Positions 34,267-43,775 of a stretch of DNA of 60,102 nucleotides are shown piece by piece. This DNA is from Streptomyces griseoluteus (GTDB lineage: Bacteria; Actinomycetota; Actinomycetes; Streptomycetales; Streptomycetaceae). Location: the NCBI RefSeq assembly GCF_004784465.1, contig NZ_SRRU01000018.1, positions 1 to 60,102 of the forward strand. The letters run 5' to 3'. Made by a program: the position numbers and the translations under genes. Numbering within the stretch: the first letter of the stretch is position 1; every line of letters begins with the position of its first letter. A model generated the notes under the pieces. It saw only the letters and a program-made list of their open reading frames with translations, had not been told where the DNA came from and ran no database searches.

Positions 34267-35196
34267 ATGCGAGCCATCATCACCAACCGCTACGGCGGTC
34301 CGGAAACGCTTGAATTCGCGGAGACCGATGACCCCAAGGTCAGCCCGGACCAGGTACTCGTCCGGGTGAAGGCCGCCGGCGTCAACCCTGTCGACTGGAA
34401 GATCGTCGCCGGGCACCTCGACCCGATCATGTACGTCCACTTCCCGCTCGTGCCCGGCTGGGACGTCGCAGGCGTCGTGGAGGCCGTCGGCCTGGACACC
34501 CCCGAGTTCTCGGTCGGCGACGAGGTCTTCGGCTACGTCCGCAAGGACGAGGTGCAGCACGGCACCTACGCGGAGCTCGTCGCCGCGCCGGTGCGCACTC
34601 TCGCGCGCAAGCCCGCCTCGCTGGACTGGCGGCAGGCGGCCGGAGTGCCTCTGGCGGGGCTGATGGCCTTGCAGTCACTGCGCCGGGTGGGCGTCAGCAA
34701 GGGCGACACGGTCCTGGTGCACGCGGCAGCCGGCGGTGTGGGGTCGTTCGCCGTGCAGATCGCCGTGGCCATGGGAGCCCGCGTGATCGGTACCGCCAGC
34801 GAGCGCAATCACGACTACCTGAGGTCCCTGGGCGCCGAACCGGTCACCTACGGGGACGGCCACCGTCTGATCGAGCGGGTGCGGCAGCTCGCGCCGGAGG
34901 GCGTCGACGCCGCGGTGGACAACGTCGGCGGTGACGCGGTCGCCGCCTCCCAGGATCTGCTGAAGGACCCCAGCCGGCTGGCCTCGATCGTCGACCCCGG
35001 CGTGACACAGCGGGGCGGCCACCACGTCTGGGTGCGGCCCGACAGCGCGGACCTCGCCGAACTCGCCGAACTCGCCGACGCGGGCAAGCTCAAGGTCCAC
35101 ATCGACCGTGCCCTGCCGCTGGCCGAGGCCGCTGAGGCGTTCCGCCTGAGTCAGAGCGGTAAGACTCGCGGCAAGCTGGTCCTCGAGGTCGGCTAG
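34267..35196 (+). CDS. NADP-dependent medium-chain (quinone-type) oxidoreductase
   Basis: From ATG 34267 the 309-residue protein shows the zinc-free MDR layout: VLVRVKAAGVNPVDWKI, PLVPGWDVAGVVEAVG, FGYVRKDEVQHGTYAEL, and the nucleotide-binding VLVHAAAGGVGSFAVQIA. It ends RGKLVLEVG. Such enzymes reduce quinones or enones with NADPH. The frame is open upstream but ATG 34267 matches the family start (MRAIITNRYGGPE). It stands alone, with no operon partner. Confidence 0.9.
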   Translation: MRAIITNRYGGPETLEFAETDDPKVSPDQVLVRVKAAGVNPVDWKIVAGHLDPIMYVHFPLVPGWDVAGVVEAVGLDTPEFSVGDEVFGYVRKDEVQHGTYAELVAAPVRTLARKPASLDWRQAAGVPLAGLMALQSLRRVGVSKGDTVLVHAAAGGVGSFAVQIAVAMGARVIGTASERNHDYLRSLGAEPVTYGDGHRLIERVRQLAPEGVDAAVDNVGGDAVAASQDLLKDPSRLASIVDPGVTQRGGHHVWVRPDSADLAELAELADAGKLKVHIDRALPLAEAAEAFRLSQSGKTRGKLVLEVG

Positions 35197-35389
35197 GGAC
35201 ATCCAGTGCGAGGGCACGCCGTGCGGACTACCGGCGGGCGCCGCGACGATGCCGTCCAGGGGCAACCCGTGCGCCGACCGGATGGCTCACGGAGAAGAGC
35301 CGGCCGCCGGCCGGAGGAGCCCGCCCGCGCGCCTGGGTCTGCCCCGAGCTCCTGCGCTCTCCTCGACACGTGGAGGGCGCAGACTCCTC
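35197..35389. other. Spacer with no recognised gene
   Basis: Nothing convincing seen beyond frame shadows between the oxidoreductase and the AbiEii-like fragment. Confidence 0.4.
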
Positions 35390-35665
35390 GTCGCTGTCTG
35401 CGGTATCGGACTCTGCGAGGAGGCGGGCCGCGAGGTCGTCGGCCCGCTGCAGGGCCCAGGCGCGCAGGGTGGTGATGGTGGCAGAGCCGAGCCCGTAGGC
35501 GGCGGAGGCTTCGTCGTCAGTCCACTCGGCGCCCGTGGGGTTGGCCTGCAGATCCTCACGCTCGAAGCGGCCGCGGGCGTGACGGCGGCCGAACTCTTCG
35601 AGCTCGACATTGCTCCAGCGGCGGGAGGCTGCGAACACGTCGATCAGGTCGCGGGGCTGCGACGA
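35390..35665 (-). pseudogene. AbiEii-like nucleotidyltransferase, C-terminal fragment
   Basis: The minus-strand frame reads SQPRDLIDVFAASRRWSNVE, ELEEFGRRHARGRFERED, WTDDEASAAYGLGSATITTL and RAWALQRADDLAARLLAE. The R-D-x-x-D-x-x-A pattern followed by a helical tail is that of the AbiEii/AbiGii toxin-type nucleotidyltransferase family. The nucleotide-binding N-terminal part (GSxxxDL region) is missing; upstream sequence in another frame (HFIHLIVQAIRFLH) is unrelated. Confidence 0.6.
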
Positions 35666-35821
35666 CTTCCAGCACCCCACCGTCCGGCAGCACTTCATCC
35701 ACCTGATCGTCCAGGCCATCCGCTTCCTGCACAGCAGGACCAACCGTGCCCGCGCCCACCACACACCGCGCCGTCCCGGCACTCGGGCGGTTCCCCTTCC
35801 GGGTGTCTCTCGTTGTGGTTG

Positions 35822-38140
35822 TCACCGTTGGGGCAGCAGGCCGGTGAGGATCCGGTCGGGGGTGAGGGGGAGTGTGCGGAACCGGATGCCGGTGGCGTGG
35901 TGGACGGCGTTGCCGAGGGCGGCGGCGGTCCCGACGATGCCGATCTCGCCGATGCCCTTGCTGCCCATGGGGTTGAGGTGCGGGTCGTCCTCCTCGATCC
36001 AGTCGGCCTCGATGCCGGGGACGTCGGCGTGGGCGGGCACGTGGTAGGAGGCGAGGTCGGCCTCGGTGAAGTCGCCGAACGGGGCGTCCATGGTGCTGCC
36101 CTCGGTCAGGGCCATGCCCAGGCCCATGATCATGCCGCCGACGAACTGGGAGCGCGCGGTGCGGGCGTTGAGGATCCGCCCGGCGGCGTAGACGCCGAGC
36201 ATCCTGCGGGCCCGTACCTCGCCGGTGACGGTGTCGACGGCGACCTCGGCGAAGTGGGCGCCGAAGGCGTGCCGGGCGTACGGGGAGTCGGCGTCCGCCC
36301 GGCCGGCGGTGTCGGAACGGACCAGGAGGCCCTCGGCGGGCAGCGGACCGGGGTGCTCGGCGAGCCGGGCCGTCAGGGCGGCGCACGCCTCGTGCACGGC
36401 CCAGCCCCATGAGGCGGTGCCGGAGGAGTCGCCGGCCAGCGACGCCGGGGGCAGGTCGCTGCGGCCCACCTCGGTGCGCACCCGGTCCAGGGGCGCGCCG
36501 AGGGCGTCGGCGGCGACCTGGGCGAGGACGGTGCGCGCGCCGGTGCCGATGTCGGCCGCGTTCACCCTGATGAGGAAGGTGCCGTCGGGCAGGGCCTGGG
36601 CGGTGGCGGTGGAGGGCCGGATCAGGACCGGGTAGGTCGCCGCGGCCACTCCGGTGCCGATGAGCAGGGGGCCCTCGGTCCGGGAGCGCGGGCGCGGGTC
36701 GCGCCGGTCCCAGCCGAAGCGGCGGGCGCTCTCGCGCAGGCACTCGGCGAGGTGCCGGCTGCTGAACGGCTTGCCGCTGCCGGGTTCCCTCTCCGGCTCG
36801 TTACGGATCCGCAGCTCGATGGGGTCCACGCCGAGGGCCCCGGCGAGTTCGTCGACCGCCGACTCCAGGGCGTACATGCCGGGGGCCTCGCCGGGGGCGC
36901 GCATCCAGGACGGGCTGGGGACGTCCAGCGGCACCACCCGGTGGGAGCTGAGCAGGTGCGGGGCGGTGTACATGACGCGGGACGGCACCGCGGCATGCTC
37001 CACGTACTTCCTGACGTGCGAGGTGTGCGTGGTGACCTCGTGCAGTACCGCGGTGAGGTGTCCGTCGGTGGTGGCGCCCAGGCGCAGCCGGTGCAGGGTG
37101 GGGGCCCGGTGGCCGACGGCGGTGGGCATGTACCGGCGGGGGTAGGCCACCGTGACCGGCCGGCCGGTGTGCCGTGCGGCCATGGCGGCGAGGACGACGT
37201 CGGGGCGCGGGGTGCCCTTGGAGCCGAAGCCGCCGCCGACGTGCTCGGCCACGACGGTGACGTGCTCCTCGGGCAGGTCGAAGAGGCCGGCGAGCACGGA
37301 CTGGACGGTCGTGCTGCCCTGGCTGGAGGTGTACACGGTCAGCCGGTCGCCGTCCCAGTGCGCGGTGCTCGCGTGCGGTTCCATGGGGTGGTTGTGCAGG
37401 GGCGGCACCCGGTACTCGGTGTCCAGGCGGACGTCGGCGGCGGCGTAGGCACCGTAGGGGTCGCCGTGTTCGAGGCGGCCCGGCTGAGCGCCCTTTCCGG
37501 GCTCGTAGGCGTCCGGGTGGTCGGGGCGGAGTACGACATCGTGGTGCTCGGTGGCGTAGTCGACGCGGACGGCCCGGGCGGCGGCGCGGGCCGCCTCCAG
37601 GGTCTCGGCGACGGCCAGGGCGACGCACCAGCCCCGGTGCGGCACGTGCCGGTTCTGCAGGACTGCGAGGGTGGCGTCGTCCGTCCCGCCGAGGCGCGGG
37701 GCGTCGCCGGGGGTCAGCACGGCGAGGACGCCGGGCAGCGCGAGCGCGGCCGAGGTGTCCACGCCGGTGACCCGGCCCCGGGCCACGGCCGCCGGCACGG
37801 GCCAGGCGTGGACGCGGCCGGGCACCGGGTACTCGGCGGCGTAACGGGCGTTACCGGTGACCTTCTCCCGCCCTTCCCGCCGCACGGCGGGCGCCCCGAG
37901 GGCGGTGCCGGTGCGCGGGGCGGGGTGGGGGTCCTGCTCCAGGGCGCCGGTACGGGGCCGCCGGCCCTCGCCGGACTCACCCGGGGCGGCGGAGGCGGCG
38001 CGGGTGACGAGGTCCTCGTGCGGCAGAGCGGTCCCGGCCCGCGGATCGTCCCGGGCCGGTCCGGTGGCGGCCACCGGATCGTCGTGCGGCAGACCGGTCC
38101 CGGGCAGCGGGCCGCCGTGCTCCAGTGGGTCGTTCGCCAT
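35822..38140 (-). CDS. Xanthine dehydrogenase-family molybdenum-binding subunit (YagR-like)
   Basis: The 772-residue large subunit binds molybdopterin: GREKVTGNARYAAEYPVPG at ~90, QGSTTVQSVLAGLFDLPEEH, VVAEHVGGGFGSKG, RAPGEAPGMYALESAVDELA, and near the C-terminus GSKGIGEIGIVGTAAALGNA with the catalytic Glu. It forms a hydroxylase with the two following (upstream on this strand) subunits. The N-terminal ~90 residues are an unusual Pro/Asp/His-rich low-complexity extension with repeats (LPHDDPVAATG, LPHEDLVTR). Substrate is likely an aldehyde or purine-like compound. Last gene of its operon, 34 bases after the FAD subunit. Confidence 0.9.
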   Translation of the reverse strand: MANDPLEHGGPLPGTGLPHDDPVAATGPARDDPRAGTALPHEDLVTRAASAAPGESGEGRRPRTGALEQDPHPAPRTGTALGAPAVRREGREKVTGNARYAAEYPVPGRVHAWPVPAAVARGRVTGVDTSAALALPGVLAVLTPGDAPRLGGTDDATLAVLQNRHVPHRGWCVALAVAETLEAARAAARAVRVDYATEHHDVVLRPDHPDAYEPGKGAQPGRLEHGDPYGAYAAADVRLDTEYRVPPLHNHPMEPHASTAHWDGDRLTVYTSSQGSTTVQSVLAGLFDLPEEHVTVVAEHVGGGFGSKGTPRPDVVLAAMAARHTGRPVTVAYPRRYMPTAVGHRAPTLHRLRLGATTDGHLTAVLHEVTTHTSHVRKYVEHAAVPSRVMYTAPHLLSSHRVVPLDVPSPSWMRAPGEAPGMYALESAVDELAGALGVDPIELRIRNEPEREPGSGKPFSSRHLAECLRESARRFGWDRRDPRPRSRTEGPLLIGTGVAAATYPVLIRPSTATAQALPDGTFLIRVNAADIGTGARTVLAQVAADALGAPLDRVRTEVGRSDLPPASLAGDSSGTASWGWAVHEACAALTARLAEHPGPLPAEGLLVRSDTAGRADADSPYARHAFGAHFAEVAVDTVTGEVRARRMLGVYAAGRILNARTARSQFVGGMIMGLGMALTEGSTMDAPFGDFTEADLASYHVPAHADVPGIEADWIEEDDPHLNPMGSKGIGEIGIVGTAAALGNAVHHATGIRFRTLPLTPDRILTGLLPQR

Positions 38141-38174
38141 CGGTTCTCCTGGGGTCGGCCGGGTCCAAAAGAGG

Positions 38175-39170
38175 TCAGGCCGTCGCGGGTGCGGGGGCGA
38201 GGCGGTTCAGGACGTCCAGGGCGAGGTTGCGGGCGAGGGGCACCTTGTAGGCGTTGTCGCGCAACGGCTCGGCGCGGTCCAGTTCCAGGGCCACCGCGCC
38301 CTCGAAGGCCGCGGGGGTCGCCGCCGCGCCCAGCAGCGCCGTCTCCGCGTGGTGGGCTCGCCAGGGCCGGTGGGCGAGGCCGCCGAAGGCGAGCCCCACC
38401 TGGTCCACGACGCCGTCCGCGACCCGCAGGACGACGGCCACGGAGGCCAGGGCGAAGGCGTACGAGGCACGGTCGCGGGCCTTGCGGTAGGCGGAGGGCA
38501 CACCGGCCCGGGCGGCCGGCAGCAGGACGCCGGTGATCAGCTCACCGGGGCGGATCTCGCTGTCCCGCTCCGGACGGACCCCGGGCAGCCGGTGGAAGTC
38601 GGCCACCGGGATGCTGCGCCCGCCCTCGGCGCCGTACAGCTCGACCCGGGCGTCGAGGGCCGCCAGGGCGACGGCCATGTCGGAGGGGTGGGTGGCGATG
38701 CAGTGCGGGGAGTGGCCCAGCACGGCGTGGTCGCGGTGCACGCCGTCGCGGGCACCACAGCCGCTGCCCGGCTGCCGCTTGTTGCAGGGTTTGCCGAGGT
38801 CCTGGAAGTAGGGGCAGCGGGTGCGCTGGAGCAGGTTGCCGCCGGTCGTGGCGGCGTTGCGGAGCTGTCCGGAGGCGCCCGCGAGGAGCGCCTGGGACAG
38901 CACCGGGTAGCGGTCGCGGACCAGCGGGTGGGCGGCGAGATCGCTGTTGCGGACGGTGGCGCCTACGCGCAGCGCGCCGTCCGGCAGTTCCTCGACCCAG
39001 TCCAGCGGCAGCCGGCCGACGTCGATGAGGACGCCAGGGCTCTCCACGCCGAGTTTCATGAGGTCGACGAGGTTGGTGCCGCCGGCGAGGTAGTGGGCGC
39101 CAGGGTGGGCCGCGTAGGCCTCGACGGCCTCCTCGACGCCGGTGGGCCTGAGGTATCCGAAGCCTTTCAC
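38175..39170 (-). CDS. FAD-binding subunit of molybdenum hydroxylase (YagS-like)
   Basis: From GTG 39170 (overlapping the upstream stop by GTGA) the 331-residue protein gives VKGFGYLRPTGVEEAVEAYA, the FAD-binding YLAGGTNLVDLMKLGV and the conserved LRNAATTGGNLLQRTRCPYF. The Cys-rich loop CPYFQDLGKPCNKRQPGSGC is typical of YagS-type subunits, which hold an extra 4Fe-4S cluster. The subunit passes electrons from the Fe-S subunit to its acceptor. The overlapping start shows translational coupling within the three-gene operon. Confidence 0.9.
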   Translation of the reverse strand: MKGFGYLRPTGVEEAVEAYAAHPGAHYLAGGTNLVDLMKLGVESPGVLIDVGRLPLDWVEELPDGALRVGATVRNSDLAAHPLVRDRYPVLSQALLAGASGQLRNAATTGGNLLQRTRCPYFQDLGKPCNKRQPGSGCGARDGVHRDHAVLGHSPHCIATHPSDMAVALAALDARVELYGAEGGRSIPVADFHRLPGVRPERDSEIRPGELITGVLLPAARAGVPSAYRKARDRASYAFALASVAVVLRVADGVVDQVGLAFGGLAHRPWRAHHAETALLGAAATPAAFEGAVALELDRAEPLRDNAYKVPLARNLALDVLNRLAPAPATA

Positions 39171-39706
39171 CCGGTCACCTCCTCCACCGCCTCGACGATG
39201 CGCGGATAGGCGCCGCACCGGCACAGGTTGCCGCTGAGCCGCTCGCGGATCTCGGCCCCGTCCAGCGGCACGGGCCGGCCGGAGGGCTCCGCCGGGTCGG
39301 TGACGTGGGACGGGTGACCGGCAGCGGCCTCGGCGATCATGCCCACGGCGGAGCAGATCTGCCCGGGTGTGCAGTAGCCGCACTGGAAGGCGTCGCGTTC
39401 CAGGAAGGCCCGCTGGAGGGGGTGCGGTTCCTCGCCATCGCCGCCGAGGCCCTCGATGGTGGTGACCTCGCTGCCGTCGAGGGTGACGGCGAGCAGCAGA
39501 CAGCCGTTGACGCGGCGCCCGTCCACCAGGACGGTGCAGGCGCCGCACTGGCCGTGGTCGCAGCCCTTCTTGGACCCGGTCAGGCCCAGGTCCTCGCGGA
39601 GCAGGTCCAGCAGGACCCGCCGGTGGTCGACGAGCAGGGTATGGGGGTTGCCGTTGACCCGGAGGGTGATCTCCGAGTGCGGGTCGAGCGGTTTTTCACA
39701 GGTCAT
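39167..39706 (-). CDS. 2Fe-2S subunit of molybdenum hydroxylase (YagT-like)
   Basis: From ATG 39706 the 179-residue protein holds two 2Fe-2S clusters: a plant-ferredoxin type with Cys49, Cys54, Cys57 (GCDHGQCGAC) and Cys69, and a helical type with Cys108, Cys111 (CGYC) and Cys161, Cys163 (CRC). It carries electrons from the molybdenum site to FAD. It has no Tat leader, unlike periplasmic YagT. ATG 39706 is chosen over an earlier start because upstream residues are Arg-rich and unlike the family. First gene of the operon; no clear promoter was found. Confidence 0.92.
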   Translation of the reverse strand: MTCEKPLDPHSEITLRVNGNPHTLLVDHRRVLLDLLREDLGLTGSKKGCDHGQCGACTVLVDGRRVNGCLLLAVTLDGSEVTTIEGLGGDGEEPHPLQRAFLERDAFQCGYCTPGQICSAVGMIAEAAAGHPSHVTDPAEPSGRPVPLDGAEIRERLSGNLCRCGAYPRIVEAVEEVTG

Positions 39707-39799
39707 GGCAGCCAGGGTCTTCCGGACGGGTCGTGGTGTCCGTGCGCACCGCGTATCCAGGCTGCGACGCCTCACACGTCCCGGCCACTCCAGGGCACC

Positions 39800-40160
39800 C
39801 CGCGGCCCCCGTCGCCGGGCCGGCCGGCCGGTTCAACTCCCTCCTCGAGCACGCCCGCGCCGCGGCGGCGGTGATCCGGGCCCGGGTCGCCGCCGTGGTC
39901 GACCTCGCCCTGGCGGCTGTCGACGTCACCGCGACGGTGTTCGTGATGAACGAAGGCGGCCGCTTCCACCACCGGCACCGGCACCTGCTCACCGAAGCCC
40001 GCCCCGCCACCTCGCCCTCGTCCTGCGCGGCCGCCGCCGCGACCCCGTCCTGGACGACAGAATTGTGGCCGCCGCCATTGCCACCCACTGCCTGGACATC
40101 AGCGAGCCGACGACCGTGCGCGGCCTGCCCTGGAACATCGCCGTGTTGAGGTCCCGGTAG
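39800..40160 (+). pseudogene. Unrecognised gene fragment with a frameshift
   Basis: A coding-like frame reads AVIRARVAAVVDLALAAVDV and FVMNEGGRFHHRHRHLLTEA; after a one-frame shift near 40008 it continues HLALVLRGRRRDPVLDDRIV and ATHCLDISEPTTVRGLPWN. The two parts look like one broken protein. I do not recognise it. It diverges from the hydroxylase operon. Confidence 0.4.
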
Positions 40161-40369
40161 CTGCGGAGCTGTAGCCACCAGGTCCCCGACCGTGTCACTC
40201 CTGCCAGGACTACGGCTGTTGCTGCCCACCAGGGGGACTCGGCGAGTGTCGGGAATCCGAAGCCTTTCACGCAATGGACCGGACTGGTCGAGCGCGGACG
40301 GACCGGCGACACGCCCGCCCCGCCGGCCACAAGGCGGCCCTCGCACGAGTGCTCCGACGACCGGCCGGT
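40161..40369. other. Spacer with a 16-base match to the hydroxylase FAD-subunit start
   Basis: ATCCGAAGCCTTTCAC at 40255-40270 also occurs at 39155-39170, the start of the FAD subunit. The rest has no recognised gene. It may mark an old duplication, or be chance. Confidence 0.3.
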
Positions 40370-40700
40370 CCGCCGAGCCCCGCACGCTCCGGCTGGACAC
40401 CACCCCGAAGGGCCAGGACGCGGCCGCGGACCACGCGCGCGTCGAGGAATGGCTGCGCGGATACGTCGGCGCCCCGCACCCAGACCTGGGCCGCAACGGC
40501 CCCGTCTGCCCCTTCGTGCCACCCGCCCTCAACGCCGGGGCTGCCCAGTTCATACCGCTACGACGTGGACGCCGCGAGCCAGCGGCGGCTCATCGACGTG
40601 CTGGAGGCCGAGATGGCGGCCTTCGAGGAGGCGGCCGATCCCCTGCAGCGGTGCCGCGAAGTGGGGCTGGGCGCCCAGCAGCCCATCCCAATGCGCTCAT
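40370..40700 (+). pseudogene. DUF6875-like protein fragment, frameshifted
   Basis: One frame reads VEEWLRGYVGAPHPDLGRNG then PVCPFVPPALNAG, a pattern of a protein family (DUF6875-like) that accompanies natural-product and signalling genes in actinobacteria. The sequence then shifts frame to YRYDVDAASQRRLIDVLEAE and MAAFEEAADPLQ. Both ends are cut. Function unknown. Confidence 0.45.
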
Positions 40701-41204
40701 GCCGAAGCCGAGACCGATGAAGGACCAGAACACGAGGGGACCGGCTAGGACCGCGATGGCCAATGGGTCCGAACTGGCGCAGCTCACCGTCCAAACCGGC
40801 TAGGCGGTGCCTGTGCTTCACGCCGCCCGGCAGAGGCTGAAGGCGGCGTTCCCGGCCCAGCCGTCGGCAATCTCCCCGGTCGCCTTCGCCAAGGTCCTCA
40901 AGGCATGGGTGGACGACGCGAACGCCACCGCGCCGCGTAGGCGCTCCAGGACAGCTCCCATGTTTGTGCGCCGAAGGGCCAGGAAGTCATGACTGCTTGG
41001 CGAATATGGCGACGGTTTTGCGGGCCTGCTCCTTGTTCCCGTCCCCGCCTGGCACGAAGGGCTGTCAGTGGCGGGCGGCATCGTCGGCAGATGGCCGCCC
41101 GCTGTGCCTATGCTGGATTATGCTGATCAAGTACTCTCTGCCCGCACCTTGACTCGGTAGCGGTCCTCCTCGAGGGTGGCTGCCGGGGCGGTGGGAGGGC
41201 AGCC
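40701..41204. other. Gene-poor stretch upstream of the AraC-type regulator
   Basis: A possible membrane-helix fragment is readable on the minus strand at about 40700-40780 (AIAVLAGPLVFWSFIGLGFG) without a start. Nothing else is recognised. The last 50 bases should hold the promoter of the regulator. Confidence 0.35.
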
Positions 41205-42185
41205 ATGGTGGTGCTGACGGAGTTCAGAACCGACGATATTGAGCGGAGCCAGCGCTTTGCCCGTTGGTGCGACCTGACGTCCGACACACTCGTTCCTAGC
41301 ACTCTGCGCACCGACCACCACGAGGACTTCCGAGCAGGTCTGCGCGTAATGGACCTCGGTGCTGTGCAGGTATCGGCCGTGACGTACCCATCGCTTGTCA
41401 CGTCCAGGCCCACCAAGTTGGTCCGAAGATCCGACCCCGAGGGCTTACAGCTGATGCTGAACCTGGAGGGCAGCCACAGGCTGATCCATGGCGGCAGAGA
41501 CGCGACCAGCACGGCAGGCGAAATGATGCTGTTCGACACCTCGCGGCCATGGCAGGGGTGGGCTGGTGCGGACCGTGGCCGGGTCGGAGGCGTCCTTCTG
41601 CAGTTGCCCCGCGCTCTGCTGCCGCTGAAGACTGACCGGCTCCACTCACTTTCCGCCACGCCTCTACCGGGCACGTGGGGAGTGGGCGCGCTCCTGGCCG
41701 GCTACCTCAGACAACTCGTCACTGGGCCGCACTCCTATACCGCGACTGATGGGCCTCGGCTCGCCACAGTCGCAGTGGACCTGCTCACCACGGTGTGCGC
41801 GCACCATCTGGACGCCGAAGCCGCCGTGCCGCCCGAGGTTCACCGCCGGGTTCTCCTCAAGCGGGTGCACGACTTCATCGACCAGCATCTCCCCGACCCA
41901 GACCTCACTCCCGCCGCAGTTGCCGCCGGATGCCAAGTTTCGCTGCGCCATCTGCACCGGCTCTTCGAGGATGAGGACCTCACCGTCGCCTCGTCAATCC
42001 GTCGGCGCAGGCTGGAGCAGTGCCGCCGTGACTTGGCCGACCCCCGGTCCATACGGCCGATAAGCGCGATAGCGGCACGCTGGGGGTTCACCGACGCCGC
42101 CCACTTCAGCCGCAAGTTCCGCAGCGCCTACGGCATGTCCCCCAGCGACTACCGCAACGGCCGACACGCTTCGTTGGCCAACTGA
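41205..42185 (+). CDS. AraC-family transcriptional regulator
   Basis: The 326-residue protein starts at ATG 41205 with GGGAGGG upstream. The N-terminal part (about 1-180) is an AraC-binding-like sensor domain (PEGLQLMLNLEGSHRLIHGG, GEMMLFDTSRPWQGW). The C-terminal ~100 residues hold two helix-turn-helix motifs: LTPAAVAAGCQVSLRHLHRL and ISAIAARWGFTDAAHFSRKF, ending AYGMSPSDYR. It probably controls neighbouring or catabolic genes; target unknown. No close partner gene is retained; flanking DNA on the left is decayed. Confidence 0.9.
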   Translation: MVVLTEFRTDDIERSQRFARWCDLTSDTLVPSTLRTDHHEDFRAGLRVMDLGAVQVSAVTYPSLVTSRPTKLVRRSDPEGLQLMLNLEGSHRLIHGGRDATSTAGEMMLFDTSRPWQGWAGADRGRVGGVLLQLPRALLPLKTDRLHSLSATPLPGTWGVGALLAGYLRQLVTGPHSYTATDGPRLATVAVDLLTTVCAHHLDAEAAVPPEVHRRVLLKRVHDFIDQHLPDPDLTPAAVAAGCQVSLRHLHRLFEDEDLTVASSIRRRRLEQCRRDLADPRSIRPISAIAARWGFTDAAHFSRKFRSAYGMSPSDYRNGRHASLAN

Positions 42186-42280
42186 GGCGTGCCGGGAGCA
42201 GCCGGCTCCCCTCGCATGCGCCGGGGGTGTCGCGGAGCCGCTGTGGTGGAGACGCTCACGGCGCTGCGGACACATGCGGA

Positions 42281-42730
42281 TCAGCCCCGCTCGGCGGCTC
42301 GCCAGCGGGTACCACGCTGAGAAGGCTGACCGGCCATGCGCTGGCGCCAGGCCGGCTCGCCATTCGAGGAACCTGCCCCGGCAGGTGTCCTCACCGAGAG
42401 CGTCCTCAACACGTAGAAGACGATGACCCTATTGGTAAATGTGCGGTTGCCACACCCGCCCTGCGATCCGTTTCCGTCACCCACGTAGTGCCAAGTCGCG
42501 CTGCCGTACAGCTGGAACTTGCCGTAGACGCCGTTGCCGTCGTTCTCCATGTCGCAGACTTCGACCCACACTCTGTCGTTGCCGACGCTGGCGTAATCGC
42601 TGCCTTCGTACACCCTCACCACCGCAGCGTTGGCCGGCAACGCCGCGGGATCAGTGCTGCTGGAGCTGGTCGGCTGGTGTCCAGTAACGGCTCGGCATCC
42701 GGCCTCTTCACGCCTCGTGTAGTTGGCGCG
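42281..42730 (-). pseudogene. Small secreted-type protein, probably damaged at both ends
   Basis: The core reads AAVVRVYEGSDYASVGNDRV, WVEVCDMENDGNGVYGKFQL and GDGNGSQGGCGNRTFTNRVI, a pattern seen in small exported Streptomyces proteins with paired cysteines. However, no signal peptide precedes it and after VIVFYV the sequence becomes Arg/Pro-rich, as in a frameshift. It may be a remnant of a protein like those at 42852 and 43776. Confidence 0.4.
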
Positions 42731-42851
42731 CATCGACAAGCACGTGGCACTCCTAGGCAATGAACTTTCCCGCGCGCCGCTTGATCATGGATCAGTCCTC
42801 GCGAATGAAACGGAAGCGTCTCGCGACATCCTGTCCTGGAAGGGATCACGA

Positions 42852-43259
42852 ATGATCACAGGTCGTCGAATAGCCACTCTTGCGCTCGCGGCAGCATGCG
42901 CTGCGGTGCCGCTGACCACCGTCTCTGCAGCCGAGGCCCACGCCGGAACGGTCAACGTCTCTGGATTCGGCCCGACCAAGTGCACGGACATCGGCAACGG
43001 CAAGGTGTGCGCTACCGGCATCTCCGGTTCCCCTGACGGCTACGACGCGGCCTACGAGAAGTGGGGGGGTTCCACGGTTACGGCGCGGTTTCAGCTGATC
43101 TGCATCAACGGCTTCTCGAAGTGGGACAACGGTACCTTCACCATCTCAGCAGGCCAGAGGAAGAGCTTCGTCTTCTCGGTCGGCGACCAGGGGTCCTGCA
43201 AGGTGCTGCTGCACAGCGGTGGCAGTGCTTTTAGCAGCCCTTACGTAGTGATCCCCTAA
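42852..43259 (+). CDS. Small secreted protein of unknown function
   Basis: The 135-residue product starts at ATG 42852, with GGAAGGG upstream. A signal peptide (MITGRRIATLALAAACAAVP, cleavage near AEAHA-GT) precedes a mature part of about 105 residues with four cysteines (PTKCTDIGNGKVCATG, LICINGF, GSCKVLL) and beta-type patterns. It is likely an exported, disulfide-bonded domain. No family was recognised. Confidence 0.7.
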   Translation: MITGRRIATLALAAACAAVPLTTVSAAEAHAGTVNVSGFGPTKCTDIGNGKVCATGISGSPDGYDAAYEKWGGSTVTARFQLICINGFSKWDNGTFTISAGQRKSFVFSVGDQGSCKVLLHSGGSAFSSPYVVIP

Positions 43260-43434
43260 CGTAAAAGGGGAGGCGTTGGAGTACGCCGAAGCTACACGCT
43301 GCATTTGATGTAGCTTCCCGACTGCGACCACCTGGGTGATGGTCTCGCCTGACGAGTACGTTACGCGCCGCACCGAGTGGCACCGCGAACTCAGCAAGAG
43401 CCTGCGCCGCTGGTAGCCGCGGGATGACATACGA

Positions 43435-43465
43435 GACCCCGGGCCCTGTCGGCGGGCCCGGGGTC
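43435..43465. terminator. 12-bp hairpin
   Basis: GACCCCGGGCCC and its complement enclose a seven-base loop. It is 175 bases after the small secreted-protein gene, and may end a gene whose 3' end (TTWVMVSPDEYVTRRTEWHR-type frame, stop about 43414) is left upstream. Confidence 0.7.
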
Positions 43466-43549
43466 GGGTCAGAGCCGGGGATGGCCAGTAGTCGTCGCGC
43501 TCGGAGTTCGGTCCGTATCGCTCGATGAGGTCGGGAGGTGCAAGCCCCG

Positions 43550-43635
43550 CCTTCGACTGCCGGCTACGCGGCGACGGCGTCCACCACGCAGTCCTCGGCG
43601 TGGCCCGACTGCACAACCTGGCCCGCGCTGGGTAA
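43550..43635 (+). pseudogene. IS5-family transposase, extreme C-terminal fragment
   Basis: FDCRLRGDGVHHAVLGVARL then HNLARAG and a stop closely parallels the ends of the transposases at 9421 and 29117. A decayed IS end (TTACGGGACGTC, then TTTAATG) follows at about 43679-43700. The rest of the element is gone. Confidence 0.78.
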
Positions 43636-43775
43636 CCCCACCTCGGCCCACGTCCATCCAGCCCTGACCCAACACCCGCTTACGGGACGTCGTTTAATGT
43701 CTTGATCAGATCTATGCGGGCGATCTTGTCATGTGTGAGCTTATGCAAACTGTCAACGGAAGGGTAGTACACGTC

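Noticed and set aside
40255..40270. A 16-base match to the start of the hydroxylase FAD-subunit gene as an attachment site or recombination mark.
   Set aside because: No other similarity around it and no integrase nearby; chance or a tiny duplication is enough.
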